Shown here piece by piece: positions 12,898 through 24,223 of a DNA stretch of 64,000 nt (its first letter is position 1; every line of letters starts with the position of its first letter). Source of the DNA: Chamaecrista fasciculata (lineage: Eukaryota > Streptophyta > Magnoliopsida > Fabales > Fabaceae); NCBI GenBank assembly GCA_003254925.1, contig QANZ01053313.1:1-64000 (forward strand), given 5' to 3'. A program made the position numbers and the translations under genes. The notes below the pieces were generated by a model. It did not search any database. It saw only the letters and a program-made list of their open reading frames with translations, and was not told the DNA's origin.

Positions 12898-12916
12898 GCT
12901 TTTTTTTGTAGTGAAT

Positions 12917-13938
12917 CTTAATAGTCCATTCACATAATAAATAATAACACTGATAGTTATCATCAACTCATAAATTTGATTTATTAAACTAATTTTATTT
13001 AATATAAATTTATAATTTATTTTATAGTTTTTTATAGATATAAATAAAAATTTCATGCGAAATACTTATATTGATGGTTTATCCCCAACAACTCAAAAGG
13101 GGTACTCATTGTGAATATATGCTTTGAATGAGATGGGTCTCCAGCATCACGAAAAGTTGAAAATGAAACAAAGAAAAGAAAGAAAGTTATGAATATATAT
13201 ATATAGCATCACATATCGTCTTCTAAATATTACTAAAACCTTCATTAAAATTAATGAATGTACGTAACAACATAGGTTGTACATAATTAATTAGTAATTT
13301 GGATTTTGGGCATTCTAACTTTCTATAAGATCCATAAAAGATTTACAACATTACTCAATAAAAATAAAATACGACAAGTAAAATATACTCATTGATGAAT
13401 TGAGTTTGGCTGGTTAGTTTAATTACTGTATTTAATAGTGAGATAAAATATCTATAAAATTGATGAACAGGAGGAAGATATCCAATGAAGTACATCTAAT
13501 GATGAGTCAATGATCAAGTATGAGAATGTGTAATTGAAAGAATGAGTTTGGATGGCATTAGCGATGAATAATTTAGTTTATTCACTTTATAAATTATTGA
13601 ATCTAATTTTTTTAGTCTCCAAGATTTATATTTTATAAATTTTAAAATATTATACATATCTTTAAAACTGAAAAAAAAATTAGATTTAAGAGTTGAGAAA
13701 TAAATAGTTTAAACTATCTATCTCTCCATAAAATGATCTATGAAAAAAATATTTAGACAAAAGTACTCAATACTTCGAAATATGGGGTCAATTTCAGTTG
13801 TATTCTCAAAGTTTTTTGAATCAATTATCCTTCCAATTTAGGAGTACAAATTGATTGAAAAATGAAATGTTTTAAGTACAATTAACTTAAATATGAAACA
13901 TTAGAAGTACAATTGATCAAAAAAAAAATAGAGGTAAA
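12917..13938. other. AT-rich intergenic DNA with a degenerate palindromic repeat near its end
   Basis: No gene. From about 13750 to 13925, 'gtacaattgatc'-type words occur in opposed orientation and resemble sequence near 26800-27110, suggesting an old MITE without clear ends. Confidence 0.35.
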
Positions 13939-13946
13939 ACTAAAAA

Positions 13947-14215
13947 GGCCAAAATTCTATTTTGGTCCCTTAGTTATGCTCAATGTTCCAAATTGGTCCC
14001 TCAGTTATTTTTCGTTCCATATTGGTCCTTCAGTTTTCCAAGATTTGGAATAGTTGGTCCCTCAAATGTTTTCCATCCATTTTTCCATTAAAAAAAAAAG
14101 ACAATTGATTTTTATCTCCTAAAAGTTTGAACTTTTACATTAAGGACCTTTTTCTCTATAATAGAACCAAAATGTAAGAAAGAAGAAATAAGTGGGGGGT
14201 TTTAGTTTATTTCAA

Positions 14216-14265
<50 letters not shown>

Positions 14266-15313
14266 AATCGCACTGCACATACTCCATTTCGCCGAGCCCC
14301 TCTTTCTTCTTCCTCTGATTCTCCTTCCACCACAGCCTCGCCATCGGCCTAGTCCTTTGCCGTCAACATTTCTCAATCTCAAATCACAAATCCACCTCCG
14401 TCGCAGTTCGCATCTCTGGCTCCAATCTCGAATCTGGTCACCGTACATCACGCTCAGATCATCTCGAATCTTGTCTTTATTTGGCAACCCCAATAGCCGA
14501 ATCAACCGTTCTATGTCATCAATTTCGTCATCTTCAGCTTTAGTTTTGAACCTGTGGCAATTCGAAGGGGTTGATCTTGATGGGTCAATGGGAAATCTTG
14601 GGAAATAGAAAGAAAAGCTGAAGGAGGCTCGCTATTTGATGATGGGTCAGAAGAATTCGTGATGGGGAGCTGAATGACCCCATTGATGAAAATTTTCCTT
14701 CTTGGGTTTGTGATTTTGACGGCGGCGGGTGTTCTAATTTGAGTCTCTTCTCAACCTAAAAATGAAGGGAGAAATAGAGTGAGTTTTAAGAGGAAAAAAA
14801 GAAAATGGTGTGTTGGGGTTTAAGAGATTGGCGAACCTGTCTCACAGAGGAGAAGAAATTGGAATGAAGAGATGGCGGCGATGGCAGTGGTTGCATTTTG
14901 TTTTCCCTCTGCTTGTATCTCTGATGGCGTTGATAGCGATGTATAATTGGATTTTTCAGTGACGGAAATGATGATCGGAGAGGAAGAGAGGAGAAGGAAG
15001 AACAATGAAGAAGAAGAAGATGAGGTATCGGGAGGGAGAGAGAGAAATAAACTAAAACACACCAATTATTTTTTTCTTTCTTACATCTTGGTTCTATTAT
15101 AGATAAAAAGGTCCATAATGCAAAAATTGTAATTTTTAGGAGTTAAAAATCAATTTTGTCTTTTTTTTTTAATGGAAAAATGGATGGAAAACGTTTGAGG
15201 GATCAACTGTGCCAAGTTTTGGAAAATTGAGGGACCAATATGAAACGAAAAATAACTGAGGGACCAATTTAGAACATTGAGAAAAACTGAGAGACCAAAA
15301 TAGGACTTTGGCC
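13947..15313. mobile_element. Mutator-like element (MULE) with about 270-bp TIRs, copy 1
   Basis: Long terminal inverted repeats start GGCCAAAATTCTATTTTGG and end CCAAAATAGGACTTTGGCC. They pair over about 270 bp (13947 to about 14215, and about 15045 to 15313). The flanking 9-mers AACTAAAAA (13938-13946) and AACAAAAAA (15314-15322) differ at one position, matching a MULE target duplication. The interior begins with a (CT)n tract and a GC-richer segment (14270-14750) of host-gene-like composition that I could not identify. No transposase is present. The same family recurs at 42973-43843 with a different interior, as expected of Pack-MULEs. Confidence 0.87.
14218..14262. repeat. (CT)n microsatellite just inside the MULE left TIR
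   Basis: About 22 uninterrupted CT units. A CT run occupies the same place in the related element (43255-43309), so the microsatellite is probably a family trait. It creates spurious Leu-Ser open frames. Confidence 0.9.
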
Positions 15314-15396
15314 AACAAAAAATGACCTTATATTTTAAAGGTATCAAGAATACTTTTGTGAAATATTTATTTTTTTGGTATAGTCATGAGTTTTCC

Positions 15397-15550
15397 CTAC
15401 TTATCCGTGTAACGATCTAGGCAAAGATTAATCCCATTCGGGCTGGGAGCGAACAATTAAAGCCCTTCCAACAATGTCGACTTCAGGGCTCGAATCTAGG
15501 TCCCTCAACTTGTGGTACAGCTCGCTTACCAATGCACCAAACACTTGTTG
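15397..15550 (-). mobile_element. tRNA-derived SINE, best copy of the family
   Basis: On the minus strand: a box A region TTGGTGCATTGGTAAGCGAG, box B GATTCGAGCCC, a conserved 'gacattgttggaagggcttt' body, and 'cgaatgggattaatctttgc'. Copies at 18396-18556 and 5853-5990 have the same order and orientation. It is a polymerase III-type retroposon with no coding capacity. Confidence 0.72.
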
Positions 15551-15721
15551 ATTGAAATATTTATTGGTTGCGGGTTTAAATCAACACAAGAATAAATCAC
15601 TTTGATATATTTTTATATAAAATAATATTATATTGATATATATGTAAGAGTTTATTTTTTCACTTGATATGATTAACATGTTCATGATTTTAAATAGAAG
15701 GTATTTAAGTAAAAATATTTA

Positions 15722-16265
15722 GGTCAAAGGATCATTTTATTCTAAATGTATGTCCTAATGTTCACTTTGGTCCATTATGTTTTAAAATGTTTAAATTAAT
15801 CCTAAATGTTAGCAAAATATTTCATTTTGGTCCTAAGTATTGGAAAGATGTTCATTCTGGTCCCAAACTATTAAATTTGGTCATATTTTTCTTGTTTCTC
15901 ATTTCAAGTACAAAGGACTTGTCAAGATGACCTCATAGCTCTGAATTGCATCACATTCAAATTTGAAACGAGAGAGATATATATAATCAACTTTGTTTGT
16001 TTGACAATGAAACGAGCGGTCTACTTTTAGAACCGATTTGACCTCGTTTGCTAGCATGGTCCCAACAGGATAGAAAAAATATTCTTTGAGAACAATATGT
16101 AACTCTAAACTCGTCACATTTAAATTTGAAACGTGCCATATTCAATAGTTTGGGACCAAAATGAAACATTTAGCCAACATTTAAGATCAATTTGAACATT
16201 TTGAAACAAAATGGATCAAGATGAACATTAATTCATACATTTAGGACCAAAATGATCCTTCAACC
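15722..16265. mobile_element. Palindromic MULE-like MITE (GGTCAAA-end family)
   Basis: It opens GGTCAAAGGATCATTTT and closes AAAATGATCCTTCAACC. The arms fold along most of the length, with paired words such as 'tcactttggtcc' / 'ggaccaaaatga'. The flanking 9-mers (aaatattta and ttaaattta) agree only partly, so the duplication has decayed. It is closely related to the element at 25449-25972, including internal text on 'gaaacgagagagatat'. Confidence 0.75.
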
Positions 16266-18395
16266 TTAAATTTAAACACAAATGAACTAATTAAAAAAAA
16301 TACTTTAGTTATGAATCAAGGACTCAAGTACATGCATGTGGAATGCTTACAACTCTACAAGTTACAATAATATGACCAAACCAGATTTGAGTGATACGAA
16401 AGGGGAACCCTGCGGTAAGAGAAACACGTGAAATTCAAGTGTATTTTATTTTGTTGTCCTATTTAAAAGTTTCGGACTTTTTAATTTTATTTTTAAATTA
16501 AATTGCAATTTTTTTTGGCCTGAAATTAAATTGCAATTTTAGTTTTTTAATCTTTGCAATCTAACTCTTTATTTATTATTATTATTATTTTATAATTTTG
16601 ATCTTATAAATTTTTCAAAAAGGTTACTTCTTAATTTCAGTAATTAAATATTGTCTTATTTTTTTCATTTCAAGATTAAATATGGCGGGACTAAAATATT
16701 GTTGTTTATGAGTTATTTCTTTGTTCAGTTGAGACTATTAACAAATTAAATTAAATTAAATTCTAAAAGTATTATTTGTCTCACTATTAAAGAAGTAAAA
16801 AAGTAGTCATATATATTTCGTTTTAATTTTAATTACAATGAGTTCGACGCCATGAATTACTCTTAATAATTTTTTTTCTACTCAATTAATTGATGGAAAA
16901 AAAATTAAATCCAAAAGTGTGGGAGATGAAATCACTAACCTGAATCATCAAAAGAAAATGGACATGGTAAAGATCTTACAACTCACATTCCCAGAAGCTT
17001 GCAAAGAAAAGTTAAGATTCTCTAGAGAGAAGTAAAGAAACTTGAGTAATAAGTAAGATTAGAATAAATAATTAATAAGCCTTTACCCAAAAATGCCATT
17101 TATATTACAAAATAATATACTAAATATATATTTTGGGCTTATTAATTATTTATCAACATGTATATAATCAAAATACTCTGTCTCCAAACTAACTCTACAA
17201 TTAGTAATTTAATGAGATAATTACTAATACTTCCGGGCTGTGACTTGGGTGTCTTTTACCGATAGGATGAGGACTGTAGATAATTAGACTCATCACTGAT
17301 TACCAAAACACGAAATTCATTTTTATTCAAAGTTACGATAAATTAATTACTTAATCAGTAAACACAAATATTATTCTTATAATAAATTAATATTAATCCA
17401 CACAAAATTTCCAACATCAATCAGACTATTAGTAAATGAATTGACTTCATTTTCAACAAGTAAAGTAGGGTTTTCATCTCATTCTATTCTGTTAGTACTA
17501 TATTGATTAGGACGAAAATAACAATCGAAACCTTACATCATGAATCATGATATATTATTGCCAAATGATGTATTTATTTTTTTAAAAAAAATTCAATAAC
17601 CCTGTAACAAGTAACAATAATATTATCCTAAAATAATAACGGAAAGCTTACGTCATGATTTATCAAATTTGTTGTTTTTTTTTTCGGTAAAAGATTGATC
17701 AAATTTGTTAAACTAGCTAGCAAAGTAAAATATTTTTCCACCAGAAACGCAGAAAGAGGTAAGAATGTTTGATCTCTGACGTGTCATAATTATGAATTAA
17801 ACATTATTAAAACAATTAATGTTCAATTAAGAAGTTGTTACACTTGTTAATGCAGGCAGGTTCAACCCAGCCGCATGCATCCATTATTCATTCAGCATTC
17901 CAAAGAAAAAATTGAACACGCCTCCATCTAACAGGCGCTGACGTGGCACCATCTGGACCGTTGATGAGTGCCAGCACCACAAAAATGCGAAACTTCGCGC
18001 TGGCTTCCTTGAACAAAATATCGCCTTAAATTACGCGAAATGTACATGTACACCGAATGAATCCCAATGTATCGCGATTCATTGAGAAAGCGAGATAAGC
18101 ATTAACCCGAAAAGTAAGGGTCCCAGCATAAGCACGAGTCACGCGGCAACTCGACGCTGATTTCTCGTTGCGAGACAAAACAAAATAACGTATGAGATGA
18201 TGAAATAAAACTAAAAGCCATAGGAAAAAAAGAGAAAATCTAATTATTTAGTCTCTAAATTTATAGTGAGTCAATTAATCAATCTTTAAATAATCAAAAT
18301 ATACAATTTGATCCCAGAAATATTTTTATTGTCAATTATTTGATTAAATTCATACTATTTGATCGTTAAATTTAAATTAATTTTTTAAGTTATAG
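16266..18395. other. Intergenic region upstream of arginine decarboxylase
   Basis: No coding region. The first 1.5 kb is AT-rich. From about 17830 to 18180 the base composition rises and the sequence looks like functional promoter DNA. It includes GACGTGGC at 17941 and a 'atctggaccgttgat' segment at 17952-17966. Confidence 0.45.
17940..17948. promoter_or_regulatory. ACGT-core (G-box/ABRE-like) motif upstream of ADC
   Basis: TGACGTGGC holds the ACGT core recognised by bZIP factors in abscisic-acid and stress responses. It lies about 960 bp before the predicted ADC transcription start. ADC2-type genes are known to be stress-inducible, so the motif is plausible, but the assignment is inference. 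Confidence 0.35.
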
Positions 18396-18556
18396 TATCT
18401 CTTGCCTATCCGTGAAACGGTCTAAGCGAAGACTAATCTCATTCGGGTCTTAGAGACGAAATGACTAGAGCCCTCACAACAATGTCAACTCTAGGGATCG
18501 AACTTGAGTCCTCTCTCTAGGATGTAGTTCGCCTAGCCTCTACACCAAAGACGTTG
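18396..18556 (-). mobile_element. tRNA-derived SINE in the ADC upstream region
   Basis: Minus-strand features match the 15397-15550 copy: 'tggtgtagaggctaggcgaac' (box A), 'gttcgatccc' (box B), 'gacattgttgtgagggctc', and 'cgaatgagattagtcttcgc' near the 3' end. It sits about 330 bp before the ADC TATA box and may have altered upstream spacing. Confidence 0.65.
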
Positions 18557-18852
18557 ATAAATTTAAATTAATTTTATACTTTTTAGTTTCTGTATTAAAT
18601 TAATACTAGTTCATCCCTAGATGTTAACTAATTTTATATATTTTAATTCTTAAATTTGTACTAAATTTATACTGAATTAATATTTTTTTCTCTCTAAACA
18701 AAACAATCAAATTATTAAGTTATTAATTAACTCGATGTAAATTCAGATTATACTACTGAATCAATCTATTTTTTTTAGGAAAATAAATAAATAATTAAGA
18801 TTATTATTATTATTTTAATTAGATAGAGATATTAGGTTCTGGTCCAAGATCC

Positions 18853-18867
18853 GGGCCCACGGCCCAA
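18853..18867. promoter_or_regulatory. GGGCCCACGGCCCAA cluster next to the ADC TATA box
   Basis: Overlapping GGCCCA/TGGGCC (site II-like, TCP-binding) words lie within 30 bp of the TATA box. This is a common layout in plant core promoters. Confidence 0.4.
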
Positions 18868-18878
18868 CCAGCCCTTCC

Positions 18879-18888
18879 CTATATAAAT
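18879..18888 (+). promoter_or_regulatory. TATA box of the arginine decarboxylase gene
   Basis: CTATATAAAT sits in a locally GC-richer context. It would place the transcription start near 18910 and give a leader of about 615 nt with pyrimidine-rich (TTC/CTT) tracts. Confidence 0.65.
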
Positions 18889-19147
18889 TACCTTCTCTGC
18901 TCATGCAATTCTCGCCCAGTTCCACCTTGCTTGTTTCATTCATTGAACTTCATAGTTCATATACATAATCTTTCATTTTCCTTCATTTTCTCTTGTTTTC
19001 CCGGAAAATTTCCCTGTTTCGTTCACCGTCATTCTGCATTTCCCCAATCACGCGATTCAGATCTCTCCGAAAACCTCTGGTTCAGTTTCTTTTTTCCGAT
19101 TCCTTTTTTACGTTTCTGTTTGTTGATTGTGTTGTTTGAATCCCTCC

Positions 19148-19189
19148 ATGAATCAGATCTGCATGGTGTGGTTGGGTTTCCGTGCTTAA
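19148..19189 (+). other. Short upstream ORF in the ADC leader (13 codons)
   Basis: The ATG at 19148 opens a 13-residue frame (MNQICMVWLGFRA) that stops at 19187-19189, well before the main ATG at 19526. It is the only upstream ATG I find between the predicted start and the main ORF, apart from one at 18902 that probably precedes the start site. It could dampen translation of the decarboxylase. This is inference, as polyamine-pathway genes are often controlled through leaders. Confidence 0.4.
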
Positions 19190-19525
19190 TAATCGAGTGA
19201 TTCTTCTTCTTTTTCGATTTTTTCCGATATCACAGTGAGAAATTTCCTTCTTCTGAGCGTTCGGTGTGGGGATTTCGAAGTTCTGTAGGGAGAAGAGGGA
19301 GGGTTTCTCCGTTTTCTATAGATCTTTTACTGTTTTCTTTTGAGGGGGTAGCCGGGGCCTCGGCCTCGGCGGGTTTTAAAGCCCCCATCTGCACAAGCCT
19401 ACACAAAAAAAACATTCATTTCAAGAACCCTAACTTCTTCTTCTTTTTAACCCCTAATTCTTTTCTTTAATTTGTTTTTTCGTCCCTGCCTAATTTAATT
19501 TGATCGTCCGTCGCCGCCGTAAGAG

Positions 19526-21775
19526 ATGCCAGCCTTAGCCTGTTGCGTGGGTGCTGCAGTGTCTCCTCCCGGCTACGCTTTAGCTGGGGATAGCACTCTT
19601 CCGGCGCCGGTCACATTTATCGGTTTTCCTCCGGCGACAACCACCACCGCCAACGGCGGAAACAACCACCACAACAACACCGCCGTCGCCGTTGCCGTTG
19701 AGAATTCCCATTGGTCACCGTCGCTGTCTTCTTCTCTTTACAAGATCGATGGGTGGGGTGCTCCTTACTTTTCTGTGAATTCCTCTGGGAATATTTCCGT
19801 CCGGCCTCATGGTTCAGAGACTCTTGCTCACCAGGAGATTGATTTGCTCAAGATTGTGAAGAAATCCTCAGATCCGAAATCTGCCGGTGGGCTTGGGTTG
19901 CAGCTTCCTCTCGTTGTTCGATTCCCTGATGTTTTGAAGAATCGGCTCGAGTCACTCCAATCAGCGTTCGAGTATGCTATTCAATCTCAGGGATATGAGT
20001 CTCATTATCAAGGTGTTTATCCAGTGAAGTGCAATCAGGACAGGTTCGTTGTGGAGGATATTGTGGAATTCGGATCTCCATTTCGTTTCGGGCTTGAGGC
20101 AGGGTCCAAGCCAGAGCTTCTTCTCGCTATGAGTTGCTTATGTAAGGGTAATCCTGATGCTCTTTTGATTTGCAATGGTTTCAAAGATGTGGAATACATA
20201 TCTCTTGCTTTGGTGGCGAGGAAGCTCGCATTGAATACTGTGATCGTTCTTGAGCAAGAGGAAGAGCTTGATTTGGTCATTGATTTGAGTAAAAAGCTCT
20301 GCATTCGACCCGTGATTGGTGTTCGGGCTAAGCTGAGGACGAAGCATTCAGGCCATTTCGGTTCAACTTCTGGGGAGAAAGGGAAATTCGGACTGACAAC
20401 GATTCAAATTCTGCGTGTTGTGAAGAAGCTAGAGCAAGTGGGTATGCTTGATTGCTTGCAATTACTGCATTTTCATATTGGTTCTCAAATTCCTTCCACC
20501 ACATTGCTCGCTGATGGGGTTGGAGAAGCTGCTCAGATCTATTGTGAACTTGTTCGTCTAGGCGCTCACATGCAAGTTATCGATATCGGAGGTGGTCTGG
20601 GCATAGATTACGATGGTTCTAAATCAACAGATTCTGATATCTCTGTTGGCTATGATCTTCAAGAGTACGCTGCAGCAGTTGTTCAAGCTGTTCAGTATGT
20701 TTGTGATCGCAGGTCCATCAAGCACCCTATAATCTGCAGCGAAAGTGGCAGAGCCATCGTGTCTCATCACTCCGTGTTGATCTTTGAAGCGGTTTCTGCT
20801 ACTTCATACGAATCACCCACAATCTCCAGCCTTGGGTTACAGTATTTAGTCGATGGGCTCTCAGAGGAATCTCGTGCGGATTATCACAATCTCTATTCTG
20901 CAGCAATTCGAGGTGAGTATGAAACCTGTTTACTACACACTGATCAATTGAAACAACGTTGTGTGGAGCAATTCAAACAAGGCTCTCTAGGAATTGAACA
21001 GCTTGCAGCCGTTGATGGATTATGTGATTTGGTGAGCAAAGCAATTGGGGCCACAGACCCTGTTCGCACATACCATGCTAATCTCTCTGTATTCACTTCA
21101 ATTCCCGATTTCTGGGGTATTGAACAACTATTCCCCATCGTACCCATTCATCGTTTAGACGAGAGGCCATCAGCTAGGGGAATTTTATCAGATTTAACAT
21201 GTGACAGTGATGGGAAGATCGATAAGTTTATAGGTGGAGAAACAAGCTTGCCTTTACATGAATTAGAAGGCAATGGCGGAGGAAGGTACTATCTGGGAAT
21301 GTTCTTGGGTGGGGCTTACGAGGAGGCGCTCGGCGGATTCCATAATCTATTCGGCGGCCCGAGCGTGGTTCGGGTGTCGCAGAGTGATGGTCCACACAGC
21401 TTCGCCGTGACGCGAGCCGTGCCGGGGCCGTCGTGTGGGGACGTCCTCCGGGTGATGCAGCACGAGCCCGAGCTCATGTTTGAGAACCTCAAGCACAGGG
21501 CGCAAGAATGTGTTGGGCAGCGAATGGAGGATGAAGAAGACGAGGAACAAGAAAATAACAAGAACAATAATAATGTGGCGGCTTTGGCTTCGTGCTTGGC
21601 ACGCTCATTCAACAATATGCCTTATCTGGTGGCTGCTCCTTCTTCATCATCGTCTTGCTGCTTGACTGCTATGAATAACAGTGGGTTTTACTACTGTGAC
21701 AGTGATGAATTCAATGGTGTCACTGCGGATTCTGCTGCTGGAGAAGAAGAGCAGTGGTCTTATTGCTGTGCTTGA
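19526..21775 (+). CDS. ADC: Arginine decarboxylase (biosynthetic, PLP-dependent), intronless
   Basis: Converts arginine to agmatine and CO2, the first step of the agmatine route to putrescine. The 749-residue frame has the usual length of plant ADC and no intron, as in known plant ADC genes. Visible hallmarks of the fold-type III decarboxylases are: YPVKCNQD with the PLP lysine at K168, HFHIGSQ from H315, the phosphate-binding DIGGGLG at 353-359, ESGRAI at 406-411, and the C-terminal CDSDG with the active-site cysteine C559. The first 100 residues ([20 protein letters not shown]...) are the poorly conserved N-terminal extension typical of plant ADC. The tail holds an acidic/Asn run (DEEDEEQ, NNKNNNN) that varies between species. 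The start is supported by the MPALACCV context and the in-frame upstream stops. From memory the Arabidopsis orthologue ADC2 neighbours CIB22, which also lies in this window. Confidence 0.98.
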   Translation: MPALACCVGAAVSPPGYALAGDSTLPAPVTFIGFPPATTTTANGGNNHHNNTAVAVAVENSHWSPSLSSSLYKIDGWGAPYFSVNSSGNISVRPHGSETLAHQEIDLLKIVKKSSDPKSAGGLGLQLPLVVRFPDVLKNRLESLQSAFEYAIQSQGYESHYQGVYPVKCNQDRFVVEDIVEFGSPFRFGLEAGSKPELLLAMSCLCKGNPDALLICNGFKDVEYISLALVARKLALNTVIVLEQEEELDLVIDLSKKLCIRPVIGVRAKLRTKHSGHFGSTSGEKGKFGLTTIQILRVVKKLEQVGMLDCLQLLHFHIGSQIPSTTLLADGVGEAAQIYCELVRLGAHMQVIDIGGGLGIDYDGSKSTDSDISVGYDLQEYAAAVVQAVQYVCDRRSIKHPIICSESGRAIVSHHSVLIFEAVSATSYESPTISSLGLQYLVDGLSEESRADYHNLYSAAIRGEYETCLLHTDQLKQRCVEQFKQGSLGIEQLAAVDGLCDLVSKAIGATDPVRTYHANLSVFTSIPDFWGIEQLFPIVPIHRLDERPSARGILSDLTCDSDGKIDKFIGGETSLPLHELEGNGGGRYYLGMFLGGAYEEALGGFHNLFGGPSVVRVSQSDGPHSFAVTRAVPGPSCGDVLRVMQHEPELMFENLKHRAQECVGQRMEDEEDEEQENNKNNNNVAALASCLARSFNNMPYLVAAPSSSSSCCLTAMNNSGFYYCDSDEFNGVTADSAAGEEEQWSYCCA

Positions 21776-22054
21776 GTTTGAGTCTTTTAAAGCATTCCCT
21801 ATTGTTGTGTGTTTCTGTCTTTGTATTATTTTGAATTGATGCTGGTGGTTGTCGAGGTCCTTTGATGATCGATTATGAGGATTATGATCATTTTCTTGTT
21901 AATTTCTAGTAGTTTTTAGCAAATGGTTGAAGGAGGGAAAGATGGGTTAGTGTCATCGTTATCCCCCTCCATTCATGTCATCCTATCTGGTAGAATTTCA
22001 ATTCTAATTAAGCTTTAGAAAACCATTGTCATTGTTGTTGTTAATTGTTTAATT

Positions 22055-22062
22055 AGAATAAA
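22055..22062 (+). terminator. Polyadenylation-signal-like AATAAA downstream of ADC
   Basis: AATAAAAC lies 280 bases after the stop codon, in a T-rich 3' region. It is a plausible near-upstream element for cleavage before the MULE insertion at 22124. Confidence 0.45.
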
Positions 22063-22123
22063 ACTGTTAAGCTTGGAGCTGTATTTTGTTTGGTGTCCAA
22101 GTGAATGAATGATACAATTGAAA

Positions 22124-23680
22124 GGTTTTTTTATTTAAATAATACAATAAAATTACTTATGTATTAGGATACCCATCATTTTTTCTTAATTCTTCAAATA
22201 GGATACGCACCAACCCTGCGATTTTAATATTTTTTTTTTAAAATCTGATACTAAAATCGTGTTTGGGAGTCTGAAATCGTGTTACCCCAGCACGATTTCA
22301 ATTTGATTTCAATTTCTTGTGTCAGCCGTACCTGTACACATCTTTTTTCTTTTTTTTTTTTTTTTTAATTTTTTCACTTTGCAACAGTTTAAAAGTGTTG
22401 CAAACTTATTTTTTTTTTGTTGTATTTTATTCTTTGCAGCGGTTCAAACCGCTGCAAGTTCTTTTTTTTTTTAACTAAAACATATAATAAAATTATTTAC
22501 TTAAAATAAAATTTAAAGTATTATTAATTAAAATATATATTTTTTNNNNNNNNNNNNNNNNNNNNNNNNNNNNNNNNNNNNNNNNNNNNNNNNNNNNNNN
22601 NNNNNNNNNNNNNNNNNNNNNNNNNNNNNNNNNNNNNNNNNNNNNNNNNNNNNNNNNNNNNNNNNNNNNNNNNNNNNNNNNNNNNNNNNNNNNNNNNNNN
22701 NNNNNNNNNNNNNNNNNNNNNNNNNNNNNNNNNNNNNNNNNNNNNNNNNNNNNNNNNNNNNNNNNNNNNNNNNNNNNNNNNNNNNNNNNNNNNNNNNNNN
22801 NNNNNNNNNNNNNNNNNNNNNNNNNNNNNNNNNNNNNNNNNNNNNNNNNNNNNNNNNNNNNNNNNNNNNNNNNNNNNNNNNNNNNNNNNNNNNNNNNNNN
22901 NNNNNNNNNNNNNNNNNNNNNNNNNNNNNNNNNNNNNNNNNNNNNNNNNNNNNNNNNNNNNNNNNNNNNNNNNNNNNNNNNNNNNNNNNNNNNNNNNNNN
23001 NNNNNNNNNNNNNNNNNNNNNNNNNNAAATTAATTTTATATTTTAAATAATAAAATTGTAACTATTAATATACTCATTCATTTTACAAATATAAAAAATA
23101 GTACTTTTTAACATATGATTTAATAATTTAAATATAAAAATAAGTACATCTATTACATTAATATTAAGTGAAAAATTATAATTTTTTTAGCATTAAAAAT
23201 CTAGAAAAACTTTGTTATAATAATTATGGAAAATATGGTAATCAAGTTTTTAGGTTTTATGTTTTTTTAAAAAATATATATTTTAATTAATAATACTTTA
23301 AATTTTATTTTAAGTAAACAATTTTATTATATGTTTTAGTTAAAGAAAATAGAACTTGCAGCGGTTTGAACCGCTGCAAAGAATAAAATACAACAAAAAA
23401 AATAAGTTTGCAACACTTTTAAACTGTTGCAAAGTGAAAAAAAAAATTTAAAAAAAAAAGAAAAAAGATGTGTGCAGGTACGACTAACACAAGAAAACAC
23501 TCTCTGAAATCGTGCTAAGTCAAATTGAAATCGTACTATCCGGACACGATTTTAGTGTCAGATTTTTAAAAAAAAATATTAAAATCGCGGGGGGCTATAT
23601 CCCATTTGGAAAATTAAGAAAAAATGTTGGATATCTTTATACATAAGTAATTTTATTGTATTATTTAAATAAAAAAAACC
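22124..23680. mobile_element. Foldback MULE with a perfect 10-bp target duplication, just 3' of ADC
   Basis: The ends are inverse images: GGTTTTTTTATTTAAATAAT at the left and ATTATTTAAATAAAAAAAACC at the right. The arms pair for more than 400 bp on each side. ACAATTGAAA occurs exactly at 22114-22123 and 23681-23690. A 9-10 bp duplication with GG...CC ends indicates a Mutator-type element. The middle is an assembly gap (22546-23026), so any cargo is unseen. Each arm also contains small internal palindromes (GCAGCGG...CCGCTGC; GCAACA...TGTTGC). The insertion lies about 350 bp after the ADC stop codon. Confidence 0.9.
22546..23026. other. Assembly gap (481 N)
   Basis: The run of N falls in the centre of a long inverted repeat, where assemblers commonly fail. 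The true size and content are unknown. Confidence 1.
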
Positions 23681-23690
23681 ACAATTGAAA

Positions 23691-24213
23691 TTCGATTCTC
23701 GATTCCGGGTGTAGCAATTGGGCTGAATTGATTAATAATGCCTTGAAGTGTGACCCAAGTGATGCCTCAAATCACTTCAATATGCTTGTTTAGTAGAGTT
23801 TGGATTCTGATTTTAATGAACAGTTTTTTGGATTCTGATTTCTGATAGATATCAAAAGACTCATGTCATGCATCTCTCACATTCATCTAATCTCTTCACG
23901 CCTTTTTAGGATCTCTGCCTTTTTAACACTTTCTGTCTCTCACTCAATTAAACCAATGCTTCCAAATCCAATTCTTCATTTAATTTGAACATTCTCTCTC
24001 ACACAGTTAAATTCCCAAAATTATTTTATCCTTTTCGAAAAAGTTGCTGCACTTTTTTATTCTACTACATAAATGTTGAGATCCAATTATGGGGGGTGTT
24101 TAACAGAAAATTTGTCTAATTCGACTATTACAAAAGCATCCTATTAATTTAAACGAAGAGTGCAATGGAATTAATTTAAATTGGTTTTAATCGTTTTGAA
24201 ATGATCAAATAAT
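23691..24213. other. Intergenic spacer between two foldback elements
   Basis: No gene. Ordinary AT-rich sequence with a pyrimidine-rich portion (23870-24020). Confidence 0.4.
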
Positions 24214-24223
24214 TATTTTCTAA

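Larger units (their letters stand above)
8532..12913. mobile_element. CACTA (En/Spm) DNA transposon, non-autonomous, with captured gene pieces
   Basis: The left end reads CACTACAAAAAACACGG and the right end is its inverse, closing with TTTTTTTTGTAGTG. A 3-bp duplication, AAT, flanks both sides (8529-8531 and 12914-12916), as CACTA elements produce. The subterminal zones carry many copies of TAGCGACGG and its complement, the usual binding-site arrays for CACTA transposase. The 4.4-kb interior shows no TNPA/TNPD-like transposase. Instead it has a pyrimidine-rich leader-like region (8650-9260), intron-like AT-rich DNA, and small exon-like blocks at 11115-11162, 11226-11283 and 11364-11441. It would depend on a transposase supplied in trans. 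The flanks indicate a single intact insertion. Confidence 0.92.

Noticed and set aside
14192..14608. 138-codon open frame rich in Leu-Ser
   Set aside because: Its start is translated from the CT microsatellite inside a MULE; the rest lacks recognisable protein motifs.
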